Below, one piece after another: positions 18,332-26,256 of a DNA stretch of 34,296 nt; position 1 is the first letter of the stretch, and every line of letters begins with the position of its first letter. The DNA is taken from NCBI RefSeq assembly GCF_018860525.1, contig NZ_JAHKPM010000002.1, forward strand, positions 1-34,296, in the 5' to 3' direction. Below the pieces are notes generated by a model. That model worked only from the letters and a program-made list of their open reading frames with translations. It was not told where the DNA came from and did not search any database. The stretch comes from Vibrio hepatarius. GTDB taxonomy: Bacteria > Pseudomonadota > Gammaproteobacteria > Enterobacterales > Vibrionaceae. Made by a program: the position numbers and the translations under genes.

Positions 18332-18457
18332 ACCTCATACATCTTTGAGCATAACGTCAATGACAGTATCATGACGATTTAATCTTAAGTGAAAACTGTG
18401 TCAAATCTTCGCAAGAATATAATTATTAATAATGCTTTTAATAAAATAATTACGATT

Positions 18458-19375
18458 TTATATATTTGGTTTTAAATCAGCCAGCCGAGAATGAATACTA
18501 TCTCTTACTCCTTCTAGCCATGCATATCGCTTGGTATATAATCGACGCTTGTTTTTGTTCAGGCTGCTAGGATCTTTGCGAACTGGCTCTAATGGAATAT
18601 CGTACAGGTATTTTGTTACCTGACTACCGCCATATTCGGCCCAAAGCTCGCCGTATTGATAGCTGATACTTGAACGCTTTGAACCAATATATCTCAAAGC
18701 TTGGTAAACATGTCCTCTATTGGTAATACCATAAATAGAACCAATCCCCCACTCCTTTGCCAACATAAGAAGAATTTCAAGCATTAATGCTTTGGGTCTC
18801 AAGCCATGCATTCCTTTTGTGAGAGACTTAATAATATCACCACGATCAGTAATACAATCACTAGGCCCCTGCAATGCTCCAATATGAATTTCATGCTTTG
18901 GCGTAGTAGAGATATTGAAAGCGAGAGTAAACAAATCACGCTGACTTTGGTCAACCAATTTTAAAGCTAAAGAACCTTCCCTCTCCGGTCCTGAACATAA
19001 TATGATCGAACAGTCGAGTATACTAAGTAAACGCCAGCCATCATTGGTGTAAAAACGCGCCATATCAGCACCATACATCTGACATAGTGCATGGAAGTGC
19101 TCATGAATTTTTATGGCTCTCTGATGTGGACGCCAGTTTAAACAAACATAAGGTTTAAGAGGCTTCTCAAGAATTCTAGGGTTTTGTTCTCTTATCGGCT
19201 GAAACTCTGGTTGCTCAAACAATTTCTGTAGGCTCTGTAACACCGAGGGCTTAAACATAGACCACATACAAAAGCGTGCATTATAACGTAGCTTTTTTGC
19301 GCCCCGAATATCTGGGTATACGCTCTTAGCCACTTTAGGTAAAGACTGAATAAAATGAATGTAATTGATAAACAT
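18458..19375 (-). CDS. VirK/YbjX family protein (DUF535)
   Basis: Cytoplasmic protein of 305 residues with the layout of the VirK/YbjX family: an N-terminal helical region, a central segment with HIGALQGPSD, a following block TKGMHGLRPKALMLEILLMLAKEWGI, then the NRGHVYQALRY segment and a basic C-terminus. Salmonella VirK and YbjX are PhoP-regulated and linked to envelope remodelling and cationic-peptide resistance; the molecular activity is unclear. The frame extends to a TTG at 19408, but ATG 19375 gives the more natural N-terminus, MFINYIHFIQ; neither has a strong ribosome site. It follows ompV on the same strand with a hairpin between, and sits next to a CarRS/VprAB-like pair, which fits an envelope-defence role (inference). 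Confidence 0.82.
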   Translation of the reverse strand: MFINYIHFIQSLPKVAKSVYPDIRGAKKLRYNARFCMWSMFKPSVLQSLQKLFEQPEFQPIREQNPRILEKPLKPYVCLNWRPHQRAIKIHEHFHALCQMYGADMARFYTNDGWRLLSILDCSIILCSGPEREGSLALKLVDQSQRDLFTLAFNISTTPKHEIHIGALQGPSDCITDRGDIIKSLTKGMHGLRPKALMLEILLMLAKEWGIGSIYGITNRGHVYQALRYIGSKRSSISYQYGELWAEYGGSQVTKYLYDIPLEPVRKDPSSLNKNKRRLYTKRYAWLEGVRDSIHSRLADLKPNI

Positions 19376-19410
19376 AGCGACACTTTGACTAAACGGGGCA
19401 CAAGGCAAGA

Positions 19411-19432
19411 AGCCTGACCAAGTGGTCAGGCT
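19411..19432 (-). terminator. Probable terminator of ompV
   Basis: AGCCTGACC and GGTCAGGCT form a 9-bp stem with a 4-nt loop, 22 nt past the ompV stop on the minus strand. On that strand it is followed by TTCTTGCC, an imperfect U-tract. Moderate confidence; it could also attenuate read-through into the virK-like gene. Confidence 0.6.
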
Positions 19433-19453
19433 AAAAACTAGGAGGTAAAAACA

Positions 19454-20227
19454 TTAAAAGCTGTAAGAAACAGCCGCTCCAACCAACCACTGATTTGCAC
19501 TATCTACGATAGGTGAGTCAGCAATTTCGTCACCAAGACGTGTGTAACTCGTCGTTTGAGTCAACTGCCAATTGTCACTGAGTGGCAAAATAACTTTGTA
19601 GCCGACGTCGTAAGATACATCGCTATTCCCTTTGTAAGCGTTGCGTTTTTGTGTCGCTTCTTTGTCTTGTACACCGAAGTAATAATCAACATAGTCTTTA
19701 CTTTGGTATGAAATACCCACAAACGGAACAAAGTCTGCTTTGCCGATAGTCAAAGGTAAGAAGTACTTCACCCCAGTTAGGTAACCGCCATATGTATCTA
19801 CTACATCATGTTGATAATAAGTTGAGATGGTGCCTTGAGTTAGGTGGAAATCAGCATTAATACCAACATCTAAGCTAAGGCGGCGTTTATCCATACCTTT
19901 TAGGAAATCTGAAGTATCTTTGTCGTACATAAGACCAGAGGTACCCAAGTAACCACTTAGATTGAACACATCGCTATTGTTACCAAGAAAACGGTAGTTA
20001 ACACTTTGCAACGTAACATTAAGATCTTCTCCTTGATATCCAAAGTTAGCAAGTGGAGATACGTTATATTTTTGACCTTTGTATAAATCTGTCATACCCG
20101 CAGCGCCAAGCTCAGCAACCCAACTATTTTCTTTGGAATAAATATTACCATTACGAATATAGGCGTCATTGGCATACGCAGTGTTAGCTACTGTTAATGC
20201 TGCAATTATTAGAGTAAGCTTTTTCAA
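19454..20227 (-). CDS. ompV: OmpV/MipA family outer-membrane protein, TTG start
   Basis: Outer-membrane beta-barrel of 257 residues with a signal peptide (residues 1-19, ending AYA before NDAYIRNG). The mature part shows alternating polar and aromatic strands, WVAELGAAGM near the start, the TGVKYFLPLTIG and FVPFVGISYQSKDYVDYYFGV blocks typical of MipA/OmpV proteins, and a C-terminal aromatic ending AAVSYSF for barrel assembly. Start: there is no ATG in place; the complete signal peptide begins at a TTG, with GAGGA 7 nt upstream. It lies 81 nt behind the sensor kinase gene. I recall the same order in V. cholerae (ompV VC1318, kinase VC1319, regulator VC1320). It has its own candidate promoter in the gap. 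Confidence 0.92.
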   Translation of the reverse strand: MKKLTLIIAALTVANTAYANDAYIRNGNIYSKENSWVAELGAAGMTDLYKGQKYNVSPLANFGYQGEDLNVTLQSVNYRFLGNNSDVFNLSGYLGTSGLMYDKDTSDFLKGMDKRRLSLDVGINADFHLTQGTISTYYQHDVVDTYGGYLTGVKYFLPLTIGKADFVPFVGISYQSKDYVDYYFGVQDKEATQKRNAYKGNSDVSYDVGYKVILPLSDNWQLTQTTSYTRLGDEIADSPIVDSANQWLVGAAVSYSF

Positions 20228-20276
20228 TATTTTGTCCTCGTGTTACTTATTGTGAACACTGTACAAAACTATTAGA

Positions 20277-20305
20277 TTTATAAATATGACGACTTTGTCG
20301 CACAA
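20277..20305 (-). promoter_or_regulatory. Candidate ompV promoter
   Basis: On the minus strand, TTGTGC and TATAAA are separated by 17 nt, with the -10 box ending 49 nt upstream of the ompV start. The -35 half is weak (3 of 6 matches). The spacer holds the short inverted repeat CGAC-AAA-GTCG. The box sits just after the kinase stop codon, so ompV could be transcribed separately from the two-component genes. Confidence 0.35.
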
Positions 20306-20308
20306 GTG

Positions 20309-21616
20309 TCACGAATTGTCCGGCAAAACTGACAAACAAGGGATCCGTAAAGTGAACTTAGCTCCTCCTAGAGAGCTCACGCCAACCTGAGAACTCCCTC
20401 CATGGCGATCAGTAATAAGCTTTACGATTGCCAGTCCAAGGCCAAATCCAGCATTTGATTTATTTCTGGAAGGGTCAACACTGTAAAATGGATCAAAAAT
20501 AGCATTCCAATGTTCCACCGGAATACCAGGGCCATCATCTTCTACAACAATTAGAACATCACCCATATCCCGAAGGGCAGACACTCGAATTTTCCGATTC
20601 ACATAACGCAAAGCATTAGAGATAAGGTTGCTAATAGCTCGTTTGATAAGTGCAGAATCTATTTCAGCCACTATAGAATCGGGGATATCAAGCTCAATAA
20701 TATTGTAATGGTTACTCGGAAGTTTACTAACCAATCCTTTTACATACGTCAGCAATTCAATAGATTCAATATTTAAAACGGTTTCTGGTCTCTCAACTTT
20801 TGCAAAATAGAGCAATTCATCAGCCATTTGTTCCATTTCCTCCGTATCTTCTATGATACTGGCTATCTTGTCATGCTGTACCTGGGTTAGATTTTCATCC
20901 TGTAGTATCTCAGCTTGCCACTGAATCCGGAAAATAGGTGTTCTTAAATCATGAGCAATTGAGTTCGTTAAGGAACGGTTACTTGTAATAAGATCTGAAA
21001 TCTTATCAGCCATGTAATTAAAGCTGTCATTTAAAGAGCCAACCCGATGACGGCTTCCTGTCGGAGCTCGTGAGTTAAAATCGCCTTGAGCAAATTTTAC
21101 TGTAACTTCTTCAAGTACCCTAACTCGACGACTTAGAAACCAGATAAGCCCAGAGGTATAAATGAAAAAGCCGACGATAATAAACCCCCAAAGCAAGTCA
21201 TCATCAAAAGCGATTGCTCGGCGCAAACTAGACTCAACATCCGGCTTTATTCTATATACGATATCTGGGGAAGAAAGCATAAACCAAAATTCACGCTCAT
21301 CATCGTAAAAAGTAAACAGGTGGGTCCTTTCATGATTAAAGTACTCTTTTACAGCAGAGGGCACATTTGATAAGGGAAAGACTTTTAGCGTTTTTGCCGT
21401 CTGATTAGTGAAGTCTCGCAGAATTCCTAATGCTTCCTTTTCTCCTTGAGTCTCAGAAATAGACATTAGAATTTCTCTGAATGCCGCTCCTTCAAGATCC
21501 TCAAGAACATAGTCGTAATCGGTATTAATCTGATAAACGAGAACTTCATACGCCATGAGACTGAGCGTAAATAGTAACAGTAGCCCAGCAAAAGCTTCTA
21601 TGTAGAACCGGCGCAT
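20309..21616 (-). CDS. carS: Sensor histidine kinase, CarS/VprB-like
   Basis: Membrane sensor kinase of 435 residues. It has a membrane segment at about 9-28, a periplasmic sensor part (about 29-140), a second membrane segment at about 141-161, HAMP to about 215, HisKA with phospho-acceptor His222 (SIAHDLRTP), and an ATPase domain with N-box NLISNALRYV, G1 box VEDDGPGIP and G2 box GFGLGLAIV. All catalytic motifs look intact. GAGGA lies 9 nt before the ATG, and the gene starts 18 nt after the response regulator stop, so the two are an operon. The symbol rests on the ompV-kinase-regulator order known from V. cholerae, where CarRS/VprAB responds to calcium and controls polymyxin resistance. Orthology is inferred, not tested. 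Confidence 0.88.
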   Translation of the reverse strand: MRRFYIEAFAGLLLLFTLSLMAYEVLVYQINTDYDYVLEDLEGAAFREILMSISETQGEKEALGILRDFTNQTAKTLKVFPLSNVPSAVKEYFNHERTHLFTFYDDEREFWFMLSSPDIVYRIKPDVESSLRRAIAFDDDLLWGFIIVGFFIYTSGLIWFLSRRVRVLEEVTVKFAQGDFNSRAPTGSRHRVGSLNDSFNYMADKISDLITSNRSLTNSIAHDLRTPIFRIQWQAEILQDENLTQVQHDKIASIIEDTEEMEQMADELLYFAKVERPETVLNIESIELLTYVKGLVSKLPSNHYNIIELDIPDSIVAEIDSALIKRAISNLISNALRYVNRKIRVSALRDMGDVLIVVEDDGPGIPVEHWNAIFDPFYSVDPSRNKSNAGFGLGLAIVKLITDRHGGSSQVGVSSLGGAKFTLRIPCLSVLPDNS

Positions 21617-21634
21617 AACACTCTATCCTCAAGT

Positions 21635-22351
21635 TTACCAACTGTCAGGTACAAACAAATACCCTTTGCCTCTTACAGTTATAATGCGTTTAGGTGTCGC
21701 TGAACTATCGCCCAGTTTCTTGCGCAAACTAACCACTTTATTATCAATGGTACGATCTAAACCATCGTACTCAATACCTCTTAAGTTCTTGGTTAAGACA
21801 TCACGAGATAACACTTGATCTGGAAAACTTGCCAATAACCAAAGCAAATCAAAATCACTATCTGGCATGTTGACTTGTTCACCATTCAGTAAGCACACTT
21901 TACGGGCTCGATTCAGGCTTAGTTCACCATAGCTTAAAGTGTTTACTGTGGTTGATTCACCTTCATAAGAAAGCTCATTATTTATCGCTCGCCTCATGAG
22001 CATTCTTATCCTAGCAAGTAATACTCGTGGCTTAATGGGTTTGCTGACAAAGTCATCGGCCCCAATTTCTAGTGCCGCGACATGATCAAAATCATCATCG
22101 CTGGCGGTTAATATTAGCACCTGACCAAAGTACTTAGATCTTATTTGCCGACAAATCGTCAAGCCATCAGTTCCGGGCAACATAAGGTCAAGTAATAAGA
22201 TTTTAGGCTGTTGCTCGACAATAGCATCAACGGCACTATTTCCATCTTCGAATGTCGTGACATCAAAATCATGCTTTACGAAATATTCAGCAAGCATTGA
22301 ACGTAGTTTTGCGTCATCTTCAACGATAAATAAGGATTGTAAAGGGCTCAT
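21635..22351 (-). CDS. carR: OmpR-family response regulator, CarR/VprA-like
   Basis: DNA-binding response regulator of 238 residues. The receiver domain (about 5-118) has acidic residues EDD (11-13), phospho-acceptor Asp55 (LLLDLMLPG), Thr82 and Lys104 (FVSKPIKPR), so it looks active. The C-terminal winged helix (about 140-235) shows LSYGELSLNRARK, the SDFDLLWLLA helix, the RTIDNKVVSLRKKLGD recognition region and ITVRGKGYLFVP. It is first in the operon with the kinase downstream. The ribosome site is weak. The symbol is based on synteny with V. cholerae VC1320 recalled from memory; a generic PhoP/RstA-like regulator is the alternative. Confidence 0.9.
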   Translation of the reverse strand: MSPLQSLFIVEDDAKLRSMLAEYFVKHDFDVTTFEDGNSAVDAIVEQQPKILLLDLMLPGTDGLTICRQIRSKYFGQVLILTASDDDFDHVAALEIGADDFVSKPIKPRVLLARIRMLMRRAINNELSYEGESTTVNTLSYGELSLNRARKVCLLNGEQVNMPDSDFDLLWLLASFPDQVLSRDVLTKNLRGIEYDGLDRTIDNKVVSLRKKLGDSSATPKRIITVRGKGYLFVPDSW

Positions 22352-22438
22352 CTACCATTCAGCCAAAGTTCTTAGTTTGAAGTGACCTAATAGTAGCGTA
22401 AACACTGACAAAATACTGTATAAATAATGCGCACGCCC

Positions 22439-22466
22439 TTTATATTTTGAACACTATACAATTGAA
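22439..22466 (-). promoter_or_regulatory. Candidate promoter of the two-component operon
   Basis: On the minus strand, TTCAAT and TATAAA are separated by 16 nt, about 88 nt upstream of the regulator start. The -35 matches consensus in 3 of 6 positions and the -10 in 5 of 6. Low confidence, found by eye only. Confidence 0.3.
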
Positions 22467-22544
22467 ACAATATTTATCATTGGCATAATTATCAACTATG
22501 CTTGTGGTTCACAAAATCATGGCAGCTGTATCGCCAATTGAATG

Positions 22545-22566
22545 TCTAAAATCACTTTATTTTAGA
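22545..22566. repeat. 8-6-8 inverted repeat upstream of the DUF2986 gene
   Basis: TCTAAAAT and ATTTTAGA flank CACTTT, a perfect inverted repeat ending 55 nt before the DUF2986 start codon. There is no GC core, so it is unlikely to be a terminator; an operator is possible. Confidence 0.35.
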
Positions 22567-22621
22567 TGAACAGTAATGCGAGATTTGTTATTATCCGTTC
22601 GACTAGTTAAAGGGGTTAGAA

Positions 22622-22804
22622 ATGAACCGTAAGAAAAAAATCAACCAAATCTTAAAAGCGAAGCAAAAGAAGAGGAATTCTAAGTTACACAAAAGTAACC
22701 AGCCTCGCTATATATCAAAAGCAGAGCGTGCTGAGGCTGAAACTCAAGCTTCAGATACTTGCGAAAGTACTACCATCACCCCTAATCTAGACTGCTCTGA
22801 GTAA
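22622..22804 (+). CDS. DUF2986 family small basic protein
   Basis: Sixty-residue protein with a very basic N-terminal half (MNRKKKINQILKAKQKKRN), the conserved-type RYISKAERAEAE segment and an acidic Ser/Thr-rich end. This matches DUF2986, a family of short proteins common in Vibrio and Shewanella. The start is supported by AAGGGG about 8 nt upstream. Its last 18 nt overlap, tail to tail, the end of the NYN-domain gene on the other strand. Function unknown; the basic half suggests nucleic-acid or ribosome contact (inference). Confidence 0.85.
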   Translation: MNRKKKINQILKAKQKKRNSKLHKSNQPRYISKAERAEAETQASDTCESTTITPNLDCSE

Positions 22805-23269
22805 CAGATCTCTTTCTATAGGGATATAGTTGTCACATGCGTCAATTAGTGATTGTGCACTAAGCCCAGGGACTGCAAACACATCTACTTTAGTAGCAAA
22901 TCTTTGTTGTACCCTTTGCACTAAGACTTCAAAGTCACCATCCCCAGACAAAAGTATCACTCGATCAACTTGACTTGCTACTTCATAAATATCTAGTGCA
23001 ATACCGACATCCCAATCACCTTTAGAACTACCATCCCGCCTTTGGATGAACGGTTTCAGTTTAACGTTGAAGCCAATACCACGGAGAATATGGTGAAATT
23101 GCCTTTGCTTGGGATCCTGAGAAGAAATAGCATAAGCATTGGCCTCTACTACATTTCGCCCTTGAGTTGCAATGTACCAGAACTGGTTATAATCAAAGTT
23201 CGCTTGGTATTTATCTCTCGTCGTATAGTAAATATTCTGAACATCAACAAAAATTGCCACTTTCTCCAC
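22787..23269 (-). CDS. NYN-domain (LabA/DUF88) nuclease-like protein, GTG start
   Basis: Cytoplasmic PIN-like protein of 160 residues. Acidic metal-binding motifs of the NYN fold are in place: FVDVQNIYY near the N-terminus, KGDWDVGIALD in the middle and LLSGDGDF before the last third. The family (LabA, DUF88, human MARF1) includes RNases, so RNA cleavage is likely but not shown. Start: the frame stays open to 23404, but GTG 23269 is preceded by GGAGG 5 nt upstream and yields VEKVAIFVDVQN, the usual N-terminus. The extra residues upstream would add a spurious hydrophobic segment. Confidence 0.88.
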   Translation of the reverse strand: MEKVAIFVDVQNIYYTTRDKYQANFDYNQFWYIATQGRNVVEANAYAISSQDPKQRQFHHILRGIGFNVKLKPFIQRRDGSSKGDWDVGIALDIYEVASQVDRVILLSGDGDFEVLVQRVQQRFATKVDVFAVPGLSAQSLIDACDNYIPIERDLLLRAV

Positions 23270-23617
23270 TAGATCCTCCGTAAACCTACTTCGTGAAATT
23301 TTTCCAAAGCTTACCATTGCTTCAAAGCTAAAGGCGAGCATAAAAGAGAAACATATCAAGATTATTATTAACGTGAAGCAAATTCCAATACAGAACAAAT
23401 CCATTATCGAATTGAGTTAGATCTATGACTGTGATAAATCAAGAAACTTCTGTGAATAAAATAACTTATATTCATAAAATCGTAAAAAACACTGTTATAA
23501 AGTCATACAGAGTTAGAAATGTGTGATACTGGTTCAACATCAAGCTTGATTCCCCATACGAAAAGCATACTATTATTCGATATTCATATAAATGCACATT
23601 ATTACAAGGCTAATTTA

Positions 23618-24661
23618 ATGGAGCTTGATATATTTAACCCTTCTAGGCACGTACGCCGTGCAGTCTTGTTTTGGCTGAGTACTTTACTAGGCTCTCTTTC
23701 CCTTACAGGTATTACAATCAATGGATTTTTAGATGGTTACCCTCAGGTGGCAATAGCACAGTCCTTTTTTTGCTGCTTCTCTTGCTATGTAGCATTTAGG
23801 AGCTATAACAGTAATACTTCACTACTATTATCAAACTGTTATATTTATTCTTTTATAACTTTAATTTCTTTTAATACTTTTGTTTATACCATTGATAATG
23901 GAGTATTAGTCTGGAGTTTTCTCTACCCCGTTTTGTCTTACCTTATTTTAGGTAAAAGGTATGGTGTGATCGCTACTATGGTCGGTTATATCATACAATT
24001 GAGTTTGATTATCGATAAGTGCATAGTGGAGAGTGATGAAATAAGATGGGAATTGCCACTCAACTTTGCTACCGCCTACCTAAGTGTTTGGTTAGCCAGC
24101 CACGTACTAGAAGTGAAAAGAAAAACCTCAGAGGCTTCACTGGGTCAGCTTGCTTCTCGTGATGCTTTAACTAGCGTATATAACAGGCATGCATTAGTTC
24201 ATAATTTTGAACGTTATCGGCAAGAAAGTAAGCAACTACCTCTATCACTCTTAGTATTAGATCTTGATTACTTTAAGCAAGTCAATGATATGTATGGCCA
24301 TGATGTAGGAGATAAAGTGCTCATACAAACCGCAGCTTTAGTCGACCGATTATGTGACGAGCACCTAGTATACAGAATTGGCGGTGAAGAATTTTGCATT
24401 GCATTGCACAACACCGACATTCATGATGCTCTCATCAAAGCTGAGGAAATTAGGGCCGCTATCGAAAGCTATAAATTTAATACAAGTGAGCAGCCAATTT
24501 CTTTAACAGCAAGTATTGGTATTTATCAGTGTGATTTATTTAATGGCCTAGATAGTGTGCTTAGAAATGCTGACAAAGAACTCTACAAAGCGAAAAAGAA
24601 TGGTCGAAATCAAGTTATGGTGTGTTATCAACAAGAACAAGCCTTAGCCAATAGTTCTTAA
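23618..24661 (+). CDS. Membrane-bound diguanylate cyclase (GGDEF)
   Basis: Predicted c-di-GMP synthase of 347 residues. The N-terminal half has about six hydrophobic segments forming a membrane sensor. The GGDEF domain (about 185-335) has DALTSVYNRHAL, LDLDYFKQVNDMYGHDVGD and the active-site motif GGEEF, then SIGIY and the ADKELYKAKKNGRN end, so it looks catalytically competent. At the positions of the RxxD inhibitory site the sequence reads CDEH, so product inhibition of the usual type is probably absent. Start: ATG 23618 has AAGG 8-9 nt upstream and gives MELDIFNPSRHVRR just before the first membrane segment. The frame opens at ATG 23519, which would add 33 residues. The stop overlaps by 4 nt the convergent DUF2726 gene. 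Confidence 0.9.
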   Translation: MELDIFNPSRHVRRAVLFWLSTLLGSLSLTGITINGFLDGYPQVAIAQSFFCCFSCYVAFRSYNSNTSLLLSNCYIYSFITLISFNTFVYTIDNGVLVWSFLYPVLSYLILGKRYGVIATMVGYIIQLSLIIDKCIVESDEIRWELPLNFATAYLSVWLASHVLEVKRKTSEASLGQLASRDALTSVYNRHALVHNFERYRQESKQLPLSLLVLDLDYFKQVNDMYGHDVGDKVLIQTAALVDRLCDEHLVYRIGGEEFCIALHNTDIHDALIKAEEIRAAIESYKFNTSEQPISLTASIGIYQCDLFNGLDSVLRNADKELYKAKKNGRNQVMVCYQQEQALANSS

Positions 24662-25320
24662 ACAAAATCTTCTTCATCAAATATAACATTGTAGTTTTCC
24701 GTATAAGTACATTGAGGCTGCCGACTGCAGGTAAAAAAGCGCCGCCCCTTAAACTCCCCTTGAGAGGCAGTTTTTATCACCATAGGGCTTCCGCAACGCT
24801 TACAAAATCGAACCTCCTTATCTGGCTCAATCAAATCAATATGTGTGGCGAGTAGACGCCTCAGGCGACTAACTTGATAACTATGCTTGACTGAAGTACC
24901 AATAAGTGGAATACCAGAAGATTTACAAACATGCATAAGCAGTTTTTGCCGCTCAGTCTTACCTTTATCAAGCTCTCTTCCATCATCTAACTCTATGGCA
25001 ACACGAACTTGTAAAGTTCTAGGATCACACACAACATAATCGAAATAGCTCTTAGAGATCCGGTTATTGGCTATGAACCACTGCTTCTTATTGGTTTCCA
25101 TAGGCGCCAACACGCTCGTCATATTAACCTTAGACATCACAACACCATGCTGCCCTACGGCACTTAACAAAGCATTATAAAACGCAGTCTCTTGCATATT
25201 GAGTAAAGCGCCTTTCTTCTTAAAATGACTGTCTTTTAACTCATCTTGTTTTGCATAACGTTTTTGAACGAAGAAAAAGAACAGAACAAGTAAAGCAACA
25301 ATAATAAAAACACTTTCCAT
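24658..25320 (-). CDS. DUF2726 protein with C-terminal topoisomerase-type zinc finger
   Basis: Membrane-anchored protein of 220 residues. An N-terminal membrane segment (2-18) is followed by a DUF2726 domain (about 38-160), a nuclease-like fold with FDYVVCDPRTLQVRVAIELDDG, a D-x(n)-E-L-D-D arrangement resembling restriction-endonuclease cores, and the R-Q-K dyad in KGKTERQKLLMHVC. The C-terminus has a four-cysteine zinc finger, CKRCG and CSRQPQC, of the topoisomerase I type. Nuclease activity is inferred from fold similarity only. No strong ribosome site is seen before ATG 25320. It is convergent with the diguanylate cyclase gene. Confidence 0.88.
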   Translation of the reverse strand: MESVFIIVALLVLFFFFVQKRYAKQDELKDSHFKKKGALLNMQETAFYNALLSAVGQHGVVMSKVNMTSVLAPMETNKKQWFIANNRISKSYFDYVVCDPRTLQVRVAIELDDGRELDKGKTERQKLLMHVCKSSGIPLIGTSVKHSYQVSRLRRLLATHIDLIEPDKEVRFCKRCGSPMVIKTASQGEFKGRRFFTCSRQPQCTYTENYNVIFDEEDFV

Positions 25321-25422
25321 AATCCGTTATAATCACTCTAGCTAGTCGGAGAAATATATTGTACCTTCTTGAATTTATACGCTAACTTAGTGGATAAGTC
25401 AGGTTTTTATAAGAATTCAACA

Positions 25423-26226
25423 TTATTTGTGGGAGCTAGCTTGAGGTAAGCTAAGTTTTATGGTCACTCTTTGCTCTGGCTTGATTTGTTCAAAAGTATG
25501 CTGCCAATGCTTTTTGATAAGTTCAGCCATTAACCCCGTTTTTCGGGCCTCTTTTAGAGCTTTTTCTATAGCAGGATGATAGCTCGCTGCTGATTTAGAA
25601 AGATAAAAATAAAAGTCTTTTTCGTAGACGAGCATTAAATGCTGCTCGATTGAGAGATGAGGATTTTGCTTTGCTTCTCCAAGTATCTCCGTCATTCCCC
25701 TTGGAAAATAATTAACCGCACCATTTGCAGTTAACTTAGAATACAAAGATCTCCACTCTCCATCTTCCAAATAAACCGGCAATTGATTGGTTTTCCACAC
25801 ATCTACGTCATACCAATTCACACCAAGCCCTGCCACCAACCCTGATTTCTGAAAATCCTCTAGGCTGTTTATTTCACTAAACTTATGTTTAAGGCTGCTA
25901 GGGATAAGTAGAATTCGTTTACCTATCATTCCATCGGTAAGTGGCACTTTTACTGGGATGTATTTTTGATTTCTTTCTTCTGTACCAATCAACCAAATCA
26001 ACGAAAGCTGACCACTTTCAACCATTTTTATTGCACGCTTTTGTGGTATATGCTCTTTAGGAATATCAATTGTGACAGCGTAACCAGAATTCACCAAGGC
26101 AGTATATAATAGCTCGTGATAAAATCGGTGTCCCCCATCTTGTTATGAAGGTAATATGAGAGTCATATTATCTTGTGCATACAACGGCAAACACATTATG
26201 CAAAGCAGGATTGCTAGCAAACGCAT
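25423..26226 (-). pseudogene. Periplasmic solute-binding-like protein interrupted by one in-frame TAA
   Basis: Reading from ATG 26226 (AAGGA 8 nt upstream) gives MRLLAILLCIMCLPLYAQDN, a good signal peptide. Codon 28 is TAA (26143-26145), after which the same frame continues with QDGGHRFYHELLYTALVNSGYAV and on to the stop at 25423. The whole frame is 267 codons, the normal length for this type of transporter substrate-binding-like protein. Only a single nonsense codon breaks it; no frameshift is needed. The downstream open part (from 26097, TTG) lacks a signal peptide and a ribosome site. It follows the intact solute-binding gene by 30 nt, probably as an operon. Alternatives: sequencing error, or suppression of the stop. 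Confidence 0.82.
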
Positions 26227-26256
26227 ATTTCAATTCCTTAAAGAAAAAAAATTCTA

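Noticed and set aside
23270..23404. N-terminal extension of the NYN protein with a hydrophobic segment
   Set aside because: GTG 23269 has GGAGG 5 nt upstream and gives the usual family N-terminus; the extension looks like translated intergenic DNA.
26143..26145. Recoding of the TAA as selenocysteine or by programmed frameshift
   Set aside because: Selenocysteine uses TGA, and the frame is the same on both sides, so no frameshift signal is needed.
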